64,000 nucleotides of DNA from Lachnospiraceae bacterium (GCA_017626095.1 JAGAJL010000023.1:51497-115496), one strand, 5' to 3'. Shown: positions 50,359 to 59,433, numbered from the stretch's first letter. Numbers and translations are program-made. Notes: a model not told the origin generated them from the letters alone.

Positions 50359-52809
50359 ATGTTTAAATTGAAAAAGGAAAATGCACAGGGAAGTGCACGA
50401 AAAAATCTCATACCGCCAATTATTATTTTAGGCACTCTGGCTTTTTTGGGGATTTTGATAGCCTGTTTTGTACATATCCGTCTGATTCGTGATAATTTGA
50501 AAGACGTGATTAGTGAACAGTATGAGTCTCAGCTTGAAGTTGCCGAAAAGGCAATGAATGACCGTATGAAGGACATAGAAAAGAGTACGAACAGTGCCTG
50601 TAAAGAAATTGTAGATAAGATGTCCAAACAGTATTCGGATGCTCAGATTATTCAGGTTCTGTCAAAATATGCGACTTCTGATGATATCACGGATTTAAGT
50701 TATATTTCAGAAGAAGGAATTGCAATTTATGCAGATGGCGAAGTTCGTAATGTCAGGGAACGTTTTGTTGATCTTAGCAAAATTACAAATAATTGTTTTT
50801 ATGTGGTAAATGATTATTTCCTCAATCAGGAAATTTATATGTTACTTTATGTTGTTCCTGTTTTTGTTGAGGAAGAATTTCAAGGAATTGTTGTTGCTTC
50901 CCAGAATTGTGCTCATATGATTGAGAGCGAAGCTTTTGCCAATATGGAGAGTATCGGTGATATTTTTGTGCTGGATCGTGATGCACATATTTTGGCAACT
51001 ACTTATCCGATAGAGAATGCACAACAAAAATTTGAGAATTTTCTGGATTTTTCAACCAATATATTTCATATCAACAACCGTTCGAATTCAGTCTTAAAAT
51101 CGGCTATCCAGAATGCGACATCGGAAGGGGAAACCTTTGTATACCAGAATAAGGATGGTGCAAATTATTATTTAGCCTGTGTCACGATAGACGGCTATGA
51201 AGATGTTGTGGTTGCACTTTTTTATTCAGATGAAGCTTTCAACATGAGCGAAAGCAGGATTGTCGGTAGTACAGTGGGTACTGTGTCGATTATCATCATT
51301 TTGATGACATTATTGTTGGTTGTAGAGCTGTTAAGCAGTGCAAGAGCCAATAAAATGATAGAAAAATTTGCGTTTGAAGATGAAATTACCGGTGGTAAAA
51401 ATTTGAATTTCTTTAAGCGGGAAGCAATCGAAATTATGAAACGATATAAAGGAATGGCATTTTCGATTCACCGGTTTGATATTTCGAACTTCCGGTATAT
51501 CAATGAAGCATACGGACATGAAAAGGCAGACCTTTTATTAAAAGTAATTGCAGAAGAAGCAGAACAAATTTTTTCATCCAACGAAATCTGTGTCCGTATG
51601 AATGCCGATCAGTTTGTACTGCTGACTAAAAACACTTTGGATTTGGAAGAAAGACTGTTTGTATTTACCGATAAAGTTAACGCAAGAGCTTTGGATATCG
51701 GTATTCGTTATCCAATCAAGTTTAAGCGAGGTGTCTACAAAATTCAGGATAATTCCGAAGATATTTCGATCATAATTGATAAAGCAAATGCGGCCAGAAA
51801 AGAGTTGAATGGTGAAGAAAAAGAAAGTGTTGCCATTTACTCGGACAAGATGGTAAAGGATATGCGTAAGGTCGATATGATTGAATCGACAATGGAAAGA
51901 GCTTTATTTAATGGCGAATTTAAATTGTTTATCCAGCCCAAATGGGACATCAGTAAAAATCATCTGTATGGTGGAGAAGCTTTGGTACGATGGATTCGTG
52001 ATGACGGAACCATGGTATATCCTTCCGATTTTATACCGGTTTTTGAAAAAAATGGTTTTATTGAGCAACTGGATATGTACATGCTCGAAAGCTCGTGTCA
52101 GCTGATCCGGCAACTTGTGGATGCCGGAAAGCCGGTTTATCCGATTTCGGTTAACCAGTCAAGGGTTCTTCTTCATAACCCGCAGTATCTGGAAAAAGTA
52201 AAAGAAGTTATGAAGCGGTATGGTGTACCAAAAAGAAGTATTGAACTGGAAGTGACAGAGACGGTTCTGTTTATGGATCAGGGAAAGATGCTTTCGATTA
52301 TGAATAGTTTGAAAGCAGAGGAAATACCGCTTTCCATGGATGATTTTGGTTCCGGTTATTCATCCTTGAATATGTTAAAGGATTTCCCATTTGACGTCTT
52401 AAAGATTGACAAGGAATTCTTTAGTGAATCCATTACATCCGAGGCTTCCATCCTGATTTTGACCAAAATCGTTGAGATGGCACACGGACTGGGTATTAAA
52501 GTTATCTGTGAAGGTGTAGAAACCAGGGATCAGGTTGAAATGCTTCGTAAAATCGGAGTTCGTTATGTACAGGGATACTATTTTTCAAGACCGATTCCGG
52601 GAGCCAGATTTTTGGAGCAGTTCTGTGATCTGGATGTTTTTTCCGATGCTTCCGTAAACGGAGCTAAGAAAAATGATGAGATTGCCAAAGAGCTTGTTGC
52701 GGCCGAAGTAAAGCGGGTTGCCAAAATGAATGAGACAGAGGAAAAGTCTGAAGAAAATGATAAAAAGGTTGAAGAAAAGGAAAAGACTGAGAAAAGTGTA
52801 AACACTTAA
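50359..52809 (+). CDS. Membrane EAL phosphodiesterase with degenerate GGDEF domain
   Basis: An 816-residue protein: TM1 (about 16-40), an extracellular sensor region (40-305), TM2 (about 308-330), a GGDEF-like domain whose active site reads RMNADQF instead of GGDEF, and an EAL domain (about 515-765). The EAL residues are present: GGEALVRW, SVNQSR, LEVTETV, MDDFGSGYSSL, KIDKEF and CEGVET. It should therefore degrade rather than make cyclic di-GMP. The last 50 residues are a charged Lys/Glu tail. ATG 50359 follows GGAGAG; in-frame starts upstream lack one. Confidence 0.9.
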   Translation: MFKLKKENAQGSARKNLIPPIIILGTLAFLGILIACFVHIRLIRDNLKDVISEQYESQLEVAEKAMNDRMKDIEKSTNSACKEIVDKMSKQYSDAQIIQVLSKYATSDDITDLSYISEEGIAIYADGEVRNVRERFVDLSKITNNCFYVVNDYFLNQEIYMLLYVVPVFVEEEFQGIVVASQNCAHMIESEAFANMESIGDIFVLDRDAHILATTYPIENAQQKFENFLDFSTNIFHINNRSNSVLKSAIQNATSEGETFVYQNKDGANYYLACVTIDGYEDVVVALFYSDEAFNMSESRIVGSTVGTVSIIIILMTLLLVVELLSSARANKMIEKFAFEDEITGGKNLNFFKREAIEIMKRYKGMAFSIHRFDISNFRYINEAYGHEKADLLLKVIAEEAEQIFSSNEICVRMNADQFVLLTKNTLDLEERLFVFTDKVNARALDIGIRYPIKFKRGVYKIQDNSEDISIIIDKANAARKELNGEEKESVAIYSDKMVKDMRKVDMIESTMERALFNGEFKLFIQPKWDISKNHLYGGEALVRWIRDDGTMVYPSDFIPVFEKNGFIEQLDMYMLESSCQLIRQLVDAGKPVYPISVNQSRVLLHNPQYLEKVKEVMKRYGVPKRSIELEVTETVLFMDQGKMLSIMNSLKAEEIPLSMDDFGSGYSSLNMLKDFPFDVLKIDKEFFSESITSEASILILTKIVEMAHGLGIKVICEGVETRDQVEMLRKIGVRYVQGYYFSRPIPGARFLEQFCDLDVFSDASVNGAKKNDEIAKELVAAEVKRVAKMNETEEKSEENDKKVEEKEKTEKSVNT

Positions 52810-52819
52810 AGAGTAATGG

Positions 52820-52870
52820 TTTAAGAGAAGAATTCAAGAGAAAAGTTTAAGAGAAAAGTTCAAGAGATAG
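52820..52870 (+). repeat. 13-bp tandem repeat between the EAL gene and queH
   Basis: Four units of 13 bases alternate TTTAAGAGAARAA/G and TTCAAGAGAAAAG, starting at 52820, 52833, 52846 and 52859 (the last shortened). They fill nearly the whole spacer. Confidence 0.75.
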
Positions 52871-52888
52871 AACTATTTGGAAATCAAA

Positions 52889-53518
52889 ATGAAAGAAAAT
52901 TACCAAAAAAAATTGGACGAGATTTTATGTAAACCCGAAACAATAGGGAAAAAGCTGCTCATTCACTGTTGTTGCGCACCGTGCAGCAGCTATGTATTGG
53001 AATATCTGGGCAACTATTTTTCCATTACGGTTTTATATTATAATCCAAACATCACAAGCGAGGCAGAATACCATAAGCGCGTGGAAGAGCAAAAACGTCT
53101 GATTGATGCATTTAATGCCAAAAATAAGTGTCAGTATCCCATTTCTTTTCTTGAGGGAGAGTATCATCCGAATTTGTTTTTTGAGGCCGTAAGAGGACAT
53201 GAAAAGGACAAAGAAGGAGGAAAGCGGTGTGAAATCTGCTTTGAAATGCGATTAAACGAAGCTGCTTGCCTTGCAAAAGAAGGCGGATTTGATTATTTTA
53301 CGACATCTTTAACCATTAGTCCGCTTAAAAATGCGGAAAAGCTCAATGACATCGGCTCATCTTGCGGGGAAAAGTACGGCGTTGCCTTTTTGCCGTCCGA
53401 TTTTAAAAAGAAAAACGGATACAAGCGTTCCATTGAGCTATCCAAGGAATATGATTTATACAGACAGAATTTCTGTGGCTGTGTTTTTAGTCAGAATGAA
53501 ATAAAAAATGAGGGATAA
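52889..53518 (+). CDS. queH: Epoxyqueuosine reductase QueH
   Basis: A 209-residue DUF208 protein. QueH carries out the last step of queuosine tRNA modification, using an iron-sulfur cluster and adjacent metal. The cysteine set is seen in HCCCAPCSS (Cys27-29, Cys32), GKRCEICFEMRL, and FCGCVFS near the C-terminus, plus TTSLTISPLKN. Start is ATG 52889 rather than the in-frame TTG 52877. It ends 1 base before the argS start. Confidence 0.93.
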   Translation: MKENYQKKLDEILCKPETIGKKLLIHCCCAPCSSYVLEYLGNYFSITVLYYNPNITSEAEYHKRVEEQKRLIDAFNAKNKCQYPISFLEGEYHPNLFFEAVRGHEKDKEGGKRCEICFEMRLNEAACLAKEGGFDYFTTSLTISPLKNAEKLNDIGSSCGEKYGVAFLPSDFKKKNGYKRSIELSKEYDLYRQNFCGCVFSQNEIKNEG

Positions 53519-53519
53519 A

Positions 53520-55286
53520 ATGAAAAAATTTTTAGATTTAATTTCAGAAGAAATGAAACAGGCATTTACTGAAGCCGGATATGACGGCGAGTTAGGCAAG
53601 GTAACGGTATCAAACCGACCTGATTTGTGCGAATATCAATGTAACGGTGCTATGGCGGGTGCGAAACTCTATCATAAGGCACCAATTATGATTGCAAATG
53701 ATGTTGCCGCAAAATGTGCTGACAGCAAGGTGTTTGCATCGGTGGAAGCGGTTGCTCCCGGATTTTTAAATATTCGTCTGGATGAACAGTTTATTGCCGA
53801 TTATCTGGAAGAGATGAAAGCTGATAAAAAATATGGACTTGAAGAAGCAAAAGAACCGTCAAAGATTGTGATTGATTATGGCGGCCCGAATGTTGCAAAA
53901 CCTCTGCATGTCGGTCATTTGCGTTCTGCCATCATCGGAGAGAGTATAAAGCGGATTGCAAGATACAACGGTCATGAGGTAATCGGTGATATCCATTTAG
54001 GAGACTGGGGGCTGCAGATGGGCTTGATCATTACCGAATTAAAAGAAAGACAACCCAATCTTCCTTATTTTGATGAAAGCTTCGAAGGAGAATATCCAAA
54101 AGAAGCGCCGTTTACGATTTCCGAGCTTGAGGAAATCTATCCGGCTGCCAGCCTGAAATCAAAAGAAGATGCAGAATATAAAGAACGCGCTATGGATGCG
54201 ACCTTTAAGCTTCAAAACGGTGTCAGAGGATATCGCGCTTTATGGAATCACATCATTGCTGTTTCCGTTTCCGACCTTAAGAAAAACTATGAAAAATTAA
54301 ATGTGGAATTTGACTTATGGAAAGGAGAATCCGATGTCCATGATGTCATTCCGGGCATGGTTGAATACATGAAACGGGAAGGATACGCACACGAATCGGA
54401 AGGTGCACTGGTCGTTGATGTAAAGGAAGAGACGGATACCAAGGAAATCCCGCCCTGTATGATATTAAAAAGTGACGGAGCTTCTTTATACAATACGACG
54501 GATTTAGCGACCATTAAAGAGCGTATGGAAGAAATCAAGCCGGATCATATCATTTATGTCGTAGATAAAAGACAGGAGTTGTACTTTACGCAGGTGTTCC
54601 GTTGTGCGCGTAAGACCAAGCTGGTTACACCCGAAACCAAGCTGACCTTTGTCGGTTTTGGTACGATGAACGGCAAAGACGGAAAGCCGTTTAAGACGCG
54701 TCAGGGTGGCGTTATGCGTCTGGAAAATCTGATTCGTGACATCAACGAACAGATGTATGAAAAGATTGTGTCAAACCATGAAGTCGCAGAGGATGAAGCA
54801 AAAGAAACAGCGCAGACGGTAGCATTGGCTGCCATTAAATATGGTGATTTATCCAACCAGGCAAGTAAGGATTATATTTTTGATGTGGAACGCTTTACTT
54901 CTTTTGAGGGAGATACCGGACCGTATATTTTATATACCATTGTACGTATTAAATCCATTTTGGCAAAATATGCCGCAACCGGAAAAAATGCGGATCAGGC
55001 ATCTATTTTAAAAGCAGAAAGTGATGCTGAAAAAGAACTGATGCTGAATTTGGCAGGCTTTAATGCTATGATGGAAAATGCATGGGTGGAGATGGCACCG
55101 CATAAAGTATGTGCATATATTTATGACCTCGCAAATGCATTTAACCACTTCTACCATGCAACAAAAATTATGCAGGAGGAAGATGAGGTTAAACAGGCAG
55201 GATATATTGCATTGTTACGATTAACCAAGGAAATCCTGGAAACATGTATTGATGTACTGGGATTTAGTGCACCCGATCGGATGTGA
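53520..55286 (+). CDS. argS: Arginyl-tRNA synthetase ArgS
   Basis: A 588-residue class I synthetase. The N-terminal additional domain (about 1-100) binds the tRNA elbow. The HIGH motif appears as H130-VGH in KPLHVGHLRSA, the KMSKS-like loop as GKPFKTRQGG, and a DALR anticodon domain is at the C-terminus (FNHFYHATKIM). GAGGGA, which overlaps the queH stop, precedes ATG 53520; an in-frame ATG at 53508 has no ribosome site. mecA begins 4 bases after its stop. Confidence 0.96.
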   Translation: MKKFLDLISEEMKQAFTEAGYDGELGKVTVSNRPDLCEYQCNGAMAGAKLYHKAPIMIANDVAAKCADSKVFASVEAVAPGFLNIRLDEQFIADYLEEMKADKKYGLEEAKEPSKIVIDYGGPNVAKPLHVGHLRSAIIGESIKRIARYNGHEVIGDIHLGDWGLQMGLIITELKERQPNLPYFDESFEGEYPKEAPFTISELEEIYPAASLKSKEDAEYKERAMDATFKLQNGVRGYRALWNHIIAVSVSDLKKNYEKLNVEFDLWKGESDVHDVIPGMVEYMKREGYAHESEGALVVDVKEETDTKEIPPCMILKSDGASLYNTTDLATIKERMEEIKPDHIIYVVDKRQELYFTQVFRCARKTKLVTPETKLTFVGFGTMNGKDGKPFKTRQGGVMRLENLIRDINEQMYEKIVSNHEVAEDEAKETAQTVALAAIKYGDLSNQASKDYIFDVERFTSFEGDTGPYILYTIVRIKSILAKYAATGKNADQASILKAESDAEKELMLNLAGFNAMMENAWVEMAPHKVCAYIYDLANAFNHFYHATKIMQEEDEVKQAGYIALLRLTKEILETCIDVLGFSAPDRM

Positions 55287-55290
55287 TGGA

Positions 55291-56037
55291 ATGGAATTTT
55301 TCAGAGTCAATGAACATATGGTCAAATGTGTTGTGACAGAAGAGGACATGGACCAGTATGATGTTTCAATTGAAGATTTTTTTACACGTAGTGAAAATGC
55401 CATGGAATTTTTGCATGTTATTGTGCAACAGGCGAGTGAAGAAGTGGGATACAAGCCACAGGGACCGCTGACTTCTCTTCAGATTGCGCCGGTTGAAGAA
55501 CACGGGTTGGCCATTTTTTTAACTGAAAAACCGCAATTTGATCTTAAAACGGTGATAAATGCATTAAAAAAGGATGCAGGTATTGCAATTCCCGATGAAG
55601 TCTTTGATCAGGTTGAACATGCAACCGACGAAGAGCGGACGGAGCTTTTCCAAAAGTTTTTGCAAAACATTCATAAAGAGATTGAAAAAGGACTGGATGA
55701 CAGCATTCGGACGAATTCGGATGGAACAAGGCATCTTGTCAGTCTGGATCGGAAAATCTTTGCTTTTGACAGGGTTGCTGATCTGTTAGGGTATGTGAAA
55801 GCCGTAGAATTACCGGAGCAAGTCGGTAGTAGTTTATATAAGGATCATGACCATGATACGTATTATCTGATTGTTGACAGAAATGAATCGGAGGCCGGAA
55901 CACTGGCAGGAGTGTATCTGACAGCGTATGAATACGGACATTTCGTTTCAGAAAAGGCAGAGCATGCGTTGTTTATTAAGGAACATTGCGAATGTCTGAT
56001 TGAAGAGAATGCGATTGGAAAACTGAAAGGAAATTAA
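55291..56037 (+). CDS. mecA: ClpC adaptor protein MecA
   Basis: A 248-residue adaptor. The N-terminal substrate-binding part (MEFFRVNEHMVKCVVTEEDM) is followed by an acidic linker and the C-terminal ClpC-binding domain (IFAFDRVADLLGY, SLYKDHDHDTYYLIV). MecA delivers proteins to ClpCP, and ClpC is encoded at 21289. The ATG chosen matches the family N-terminus and is 5 bases from the argS stop; no clear ribosome site is present, so translation probably depends on coupling. Confidence 0.9.
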   Translation: MEFFRVNEHMVKCVVTEEDMDQYDVSIEDFFTRSENAMEFLHVIVQQASEEVGYKPQGPLTSLQIAPVEEHGLAIFLTEKPQFDLKTVINALKKDAGIAIPDEVFDQVEHATDEERTELFQKFLQNIHKEIEKGLDDSIRTNSDGTRHLVSLDRKIFAFDRVADLLGYVKAVELPEQVGSSLYKDHDHDTYYLIVDRNESEAGTLAGVYLTAYEYGHFVSEKAEHALFIKEHCECLIEENAIGKLKGN

Positions 56038-56215
56038 TGTATATCCGGATTGTAATGTAAGGGAATAATACGGATATGTGATAAAAAGAAAATCGGTCAA
56101 TCCGAATAGAAAATAGAAGAAAAACGAAATAATCCGGATTGATGATAGAAGGAAAGTGGAACAGACCAGATATTTGTCAGAAAGATAATGAAACGATTTT
56201 AAGAGAGCATGATTT

Positions 56216-56713
56216 ATGAATAACGAATTAACAAAAAGTGATATTGAAAAAATGCAGGAGGAAATCGAATACCGAAAAATAACGGTCAGACAGGAACTCT
56301 TAGAGCATGTAAAGACGGCAAGGGCACATGGTGACCTAAGCGAAAATTTTGAATATAAAGCTGCCAAGAAAGAAAAGAATGCCAATGAAAGCCGTATCCG
56401 TTTTTTGGAACGCATGATTAAGACCGCGGTGATTGTATCGGATGAATCACCGGAAGATGAAGTTGGTATCAATAAAGAAGTGACCGTTGAGTTTTGTGAT
56501 GACCACAGTGAAGAGACTTACTGCATCGTGACAACGATGCGTGAAAATTCGCTAAAAGGACTGATTAGCACAGAATCACCGGTGGGAAAAGCTCTGATGG
56601 GGCATAAGGTAAATGATAAGGTCACGGTTTATGTGAATGACAAGGTGAGTTATGATTTGATAATTAAAAAGATTGATATTATGAAAGAAGATGTCGGGCT
56701 AAATAAGTTTTAG
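56216..56713 (+). CDS. greA: Transcription elongation factor GreA
   Basis: A 165-residue factor that enters the polymerase secondary channel and triggers cleavage of backtracked RNA. The coiled-coil tip motif ARAHGDLSENFEYKAAKKEK carries the acidic pair, and the C-terminal domain has SPVGKALMGHKVNDKV. AAGAGAG lies before the ATG. Its stop codon lies within the terminator stem. The 178-base spacer after mecA has two ATCCGGATTG copies and nothing else clear. Confidence 0.93.
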   Translation: MNNELTKSDIEKMQEEIEYRKITVRQELLEHVKTARAHGDLSENFEYKAAKKEKNANESRIRFLERMIKTAVIVSDESPEDEVGINKEVTVEFCDDHSEETYCIVTTMRENSLKGLISTESPVGKALMGHKVNDKVTVYVNDKVSYDLIIKKIDIMKEDVGLNKF

Positions 56714-56725
56714 CCCGACATTTTT
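56691..56725 (+). terminator. Intrinsic terminator overlapping the greA stop codon
   Basis: ATGTCGGGCTAAA (56691-56703) pairs exactly with TTTAGCCCGACAT (56709-56721) and TTTTT follows. The greA stop TAG (56711-56713) is in the 3' arm. A second hairpin, CTTTTCGG/CCGAAAAG, is at 56752-56777. Confidence 0.92.
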
Positions 56726-56803
56726 CGTGTCATTTTTTATTTCCTTTTGTCCTTTTCGGGAACACAAATCCGAAAAGAGGGTCCCTTTTTTATTTTGTGA
56801 GGA

Positions 56804-57382
56804 TTAGGTCTGGTTTCTTGGGCATCCCATGCATCCGCCACAGTTGCCTCCAGGTGTTGCTTGTTGATTTGATGATTGATTTATGTCAACTTGCATATCC
56901 ATGAGACTTGTTGGTGATGTCAACATGCAAATTGCCTGAGAAGAAATGCCTTCACCGCTTCCGGTGAAACCTAAACCTTCTTCGGTTGTGGCTTTGACGT
57001 TAATTTGTGTTATGTCAACTTCTAGAGCATCAGCAATATTTTGGCGCATCTGGTCAATATAGGGACGAATTTTAGGACGTTGTGCAATAATGGTTGCATC
57101 AATATTTTCAATCATGAAGTGATTTTCTTCCAATAAGCTTCCCACATGTTTTAATAATTCGATACTGGAAATTCCTTTGTACTTTTCATCCGTATCCGGA
57201 AAATGTTTGCCAATGTCGCCGAGTGCAGCAGCACCAAGTAAAGCATCCATGATTGCATGCAACAATACATCGGCATCGGAGTGACCTAAAAGCCCTTTTT
57301 CATAGGGGATTGTTACACCTCCCATGATTAAATCGCGGCCTTCTACTAATTTGTGAACATCATATCCCATTCCTATTCGCAT
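56804..57382 (-). CDS. ispF: 2-C-methyl-D-erythritol 2,4-cyclodiphosphate synthase IspF with Cys-rich tail
   Basis: A 192-residue IspF of the MEP isoprenoid pathway. Zinc ligands Asp8, His10 and His42 lie in GYDVH and [11 protein letters not shown], and [16 protein letters not shown] is the family signature. The usual length is about 157; here a 30-residue tail ends in [15 protein letters not shown]. Three cysteines in this tail suggest metal or redox binding, or a membrane-independent anchor (inference). AGGTGA precedes the ATG. It stands alone on the minus strand. Confidence 0.93.
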   Translation of the reverse strand: MRIGMGYDVHKLVEGRDLIMGGVTIPYEKGLLGHSDADVLLHAIMDALLGAAALGDIGKHFPDTDEKYKGISSIELLKHVGSLLEENHFMIENIDATIIAQRPKIRPYIDQMRQNIADALEVDITQINVKATTEEGLGFTGSGEGISSQAICMLTSPTSLMDMQVDINQSSNQQATPGGNCGGCMGCPRNQT

Positions 57383-57577
57383 AAATTCACCTCATTAAAT
57401 TCCTCTCAATTACCTTTTTTTGCTTTTGCTGAAGCAAAAAATTTCCGAGAAGTTCAAAAAAAGTTCTTTCTTCTTCGTCTTTTTCTTCGCATATATATTA
57501 TACTGATTGAAACTACATTTTTCAAATTAAAAAATCCCAAAAACCTATAAAAACAAGGCTTTCAGGACTTATCGAAA

Positions 57578-57651
57578 TAGCGAGAGGGGGATTCGAACCC
57601 TCGACACTACGGGTATGAACCGTATGCTCTAGCCAACTGAGCTATCTCGCC
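57578..57651 (-). tRNA. tRNA-Met (anticodon CAT)
   Basis: Read on the minus strand: GGCGAGA acceptor with TCTCGCT partner, D-arm AGCTCAGTTGGCTAGAGC, anticodon arm TACGG-TTCATAC-CCGTA giving CAT, and T-loop TTCGAAT. The D-arm and acceptor fit elongator Met; the first pair is G-T. CCA is not encoded. Distinguishing it from a CAT-bearing Ile tRNA needs modification-signature analysis. Confidence 0.9.
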
Positions 57652-57658
57652 ATATAAA

Positions 57659-57731
57659 TGGGACCTATAGGGCTCGAACCTATGACCCTCTGCTTGTAAG
57701 GCAGATGCTCTCCCAGCTGAGCTAAGATCCC
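57659..57731 (-). tRNA. tRNA-Val (anticodon TAC)
   Basis: Minus strand: acceptor GGGATCT/AGGTCCC with discriminator A, D-arm AGCTCAGCTGGGAGAGC, anticodon stem TCTGC/GCAGA with loop CTTACAA (TAC), and T-loop TTCGAGC. It lies 7 bases upstream of tRNA-Met, so both are made from one transcript. Confidence 0.95.
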
Positions 57732-57769
57732 ATTTTTTGTTTCGATTACTTTTTGCAACCGACTTTGTT

Positions 57770-57799
57770 AGTATATATTAAATGCATTGTACTTGTCAA
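57770..57799 (-). promoter_or_regulatory. Promoter of the tRNA-Val/tRNA-Met unit
   Basis: On the minus strand TTGACA (57794-57799) and TATACT (57770-57775) are 18 bases apart, 38 bases before tRNA-Val. The -35 box is a consensus match. Confidence 0.7.
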
Positions 57800-57967
57800 G
57801 CAATTTTATAATTATTTTTCTTGCTTTTATAATTATTTTTCATAATTTGCCATTATTCTTTTTCATATTTTTTCATTATTTTCTCAATAATATCGCAATG
57901 CTATTTTTCCAGCATTCTTTCCAATTTTATCCAATCAATCAAAATGCTTTCCATTGTTTTACATTGT

Positions 57968-58732
57968 TTACCCTTTATACGGAACAACATTACATCCGTT
58001 TGTGGCAATGACGGAACAGGGTTTATCAAAGGTAACAGAAGTTCCTTCCAGTGTTTCAATTTTACCACCTGCTTCTGTTAAAATAATGCAGCCGGCCGCA
58101 TAGTCCCAAGGCTGTAATATCAGTTCAAAAAACAGTTCCGCCCTTCCTGAAGCGATCAAGCAGATATCAAGTGCAGCAGTTCCTGTGCGACGCAAATCCA
58201 GTGCCTGTTTAAAATAGTGGTGCGCCATATCAAATGCCTTATCATTTAATTCTTTATAATACGGGGCAGTCCCGAACAACACCAATCCGTCTGATAGTGG
58301 ATTATCCGATACTTTAATCGGCTTTTGATTTAAAAATGCTCCACAATCTTTCTTTGCTGTATACATCTCATCCAAATAGGGATTGTAAACAACACCGATA
58401 TAAGGCTGTCCATCCTTTAATAATCCGACTGAAATCACACTGGCTTTCAAATCCCGAACGAAATTAGCCGTTCCGTCGATTGGGTCGACAACAAAAGCAT
58501 ACCCATTATGAATATCGGCATGCATGTCTTCTTCCTCACCAACAAAAACAGCTTCGGGCAATACGACGGCCAGATCTTTTTGCAGCTTTTCCTGAATTTT
58601 TTTATCATATACCGTCACAAAATTTCCATGACCTTCTTTTGATGACACAAACGATGAGGTTCGATCCGCATGCAGCAAAATCTCACCACATTCTCTTACA
58701 ACTTTTTCAATCTGTTCTACTAAACAATTCAT
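57968..58732 (-). CDS. Inositol monophosphatase family protein
   Basis: A 254-residue magnesium-dependent phosphatase. Metal ligands are seen in VGEEEDM (Glu66/Glu67), VVDPIDGTANF (Asp83, Asp86) and QPWDYAAG near residue 210. The family includes inositol-1-phosphatase, 3'(2'),5'-bisphosphate nucleotidase (CysQ) and fructose bisphosphatase members, and the substrate cannot be fixed from motifs. AGGAAA precedes the ATG. It is a single gene with its own promoter. Confidence 0.88.
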   Translation of the reverse strand: MNCLVEQIEKVVRECGEILLHADRTSSFVSSKEGHGNFVTVYDKKIQEKLQKDLAVVLPEAVFVGEEEDMHADIHNGYAFVVDPIDGTANFVRDLKASVISVGLLKDGQPYIGVVYNPYLDEMYTAKKDCGAFLNQKPIKVSDNPLSDGLVLFGTAPYYKELNDKAFDMAHHYFKQALDLRRTGTAALDICLIASGRAELFFELILQPWDYAAGCIILTEAGGKIETLEGTSVTFDKPCSVIATNGCNVVPYKG

Positions 58733-59143
58733 GTGTATTTCCTGCCTATTTTCTTCTTTTTATCTTTATTTTCTTTTAATCCATTTTCTTCATATTCTTC
58801 TTTTGTTTAAGCCTGTTACATTGTATAGTATTTTATTTTGTTTTTCAACCATACTATTCTGCCAAACAATTTTGTCAAAAGGCTTGCCTCATTTCAACAG
58901 AAGATTAGAAGCATCCTACATTATTAGAAAAATAGATGAGTTCTCTTGTCAAAACCTAGATTATCTAAACTTAGGAAATGCAAATGTTGACAAATTTGAC
59001 ATATTTTATTCGTTTCAATCTGTTAATATGTGTTTCACAAGGCAGATGCAGGTACTGCAAATTCCCATAAATCATATCAAGGCAGATGCAGGTACTGTAA
59101 ATGCTCCAAAAAATTATCAATTACGAAACGGAGGAAAGAACCT
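58733..59143 (+). other. 411-base divergent gap with a 40-bp-period direct repeat
   Basis: Holds the minus-strand phosphatase promoter and TTGACA-like hexamers near 58986 and 58997 on the plus strand. Just before the next gene AAGGCAGATGCAGGTACTG occurs twice (59039 and 59079) with a 40-base period. A long open frame across it lacks coding character and is not called. Confidence 0.55.
58820..58848 (-). promoter_or_regulatory. Promoter of the inositol monophosphatase gene
   Basis: On the minus strand TTGAAA (58843-58848) and TACAAT (58820-58825) are 17 bases apart, about 88 bases before the start codon. Confidence 0.5.
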
Positions 59144-59326
59144 ATGTGTGATAAGAAAGTATATTTTTGTGACAAATGTGGAAAATATTTGTTCACTGGA
59201 ACTGTAGATAAAAATGAAGATTGTTTTTATGATCACAAACAAGAATCGCATATCAGAGTAAGTAAAGAGAAATATTTATGCACGGATTGCTTTCAGATGG
59301 ATATGCTCACGAAAACAGAATCTTAA
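59144..59326 (+). CDS. Small zinc-ribbon protein (60 aa)
   Basis: ATG 59144 follows GGAGG at 9 bases. The 60-residue product has two CxxC knuckles, Cys9/Cys12 in FCDKCGK and Cys46/Cys49 in YLCTDCF, as in a zinc ribbon. It has no other domain. Its 3' end overlaps a second possible frame (59278-59433). No operon partner is evident. Possible roles include nucleic acid or protein binding. Confidence 0.7.
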   Translation: MCDKKVYFCDKCGKYLFTGTVDKNEDCFYDHKQESHIRVSKEKYLCTDCFQMDMLTKTES

Positions 59327-59433
59327 CCTGCGATGAGACATATATGAAAAAAATGTTTGATTATTACAATCTTGAAGGTGAAGAAGTGGAAGCATATTTA
59401 TCCAGAACAAAGGAATATTACAATAAACGGTAA
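59278..59433 (+). CDS. Possible small protein overlapping the zinc-ribbon gene (51 aa)
   Basis: A frame starting at 59278 reads MHGLLSDGYAHENRIL and continues to ..EEVEAYLSRTKEYYNKR. The half after the zinc-ribbon stop looks protein-like (charged and helical). The ribosome site (AGAGA) is weak. It may be a coupled gene or the displaced end of a longer ancestral zinc-ribbon gene after a frameshift. Confidence 0.3.
   Translation: MHGLLSDGYAHENRILTCDETYMKKMFDYYNLEGEEVEAYLSRTKEYYNKR

Noticed and set aside
58731-59207. 158-codon open frame on the plus strand
   Set aside because: Starts inside the phosphatase leader, is Phe/Leu-rich from T-rich DNA, and runs out of frame through the zinc-ribbon gene, which has a good ribosome site.
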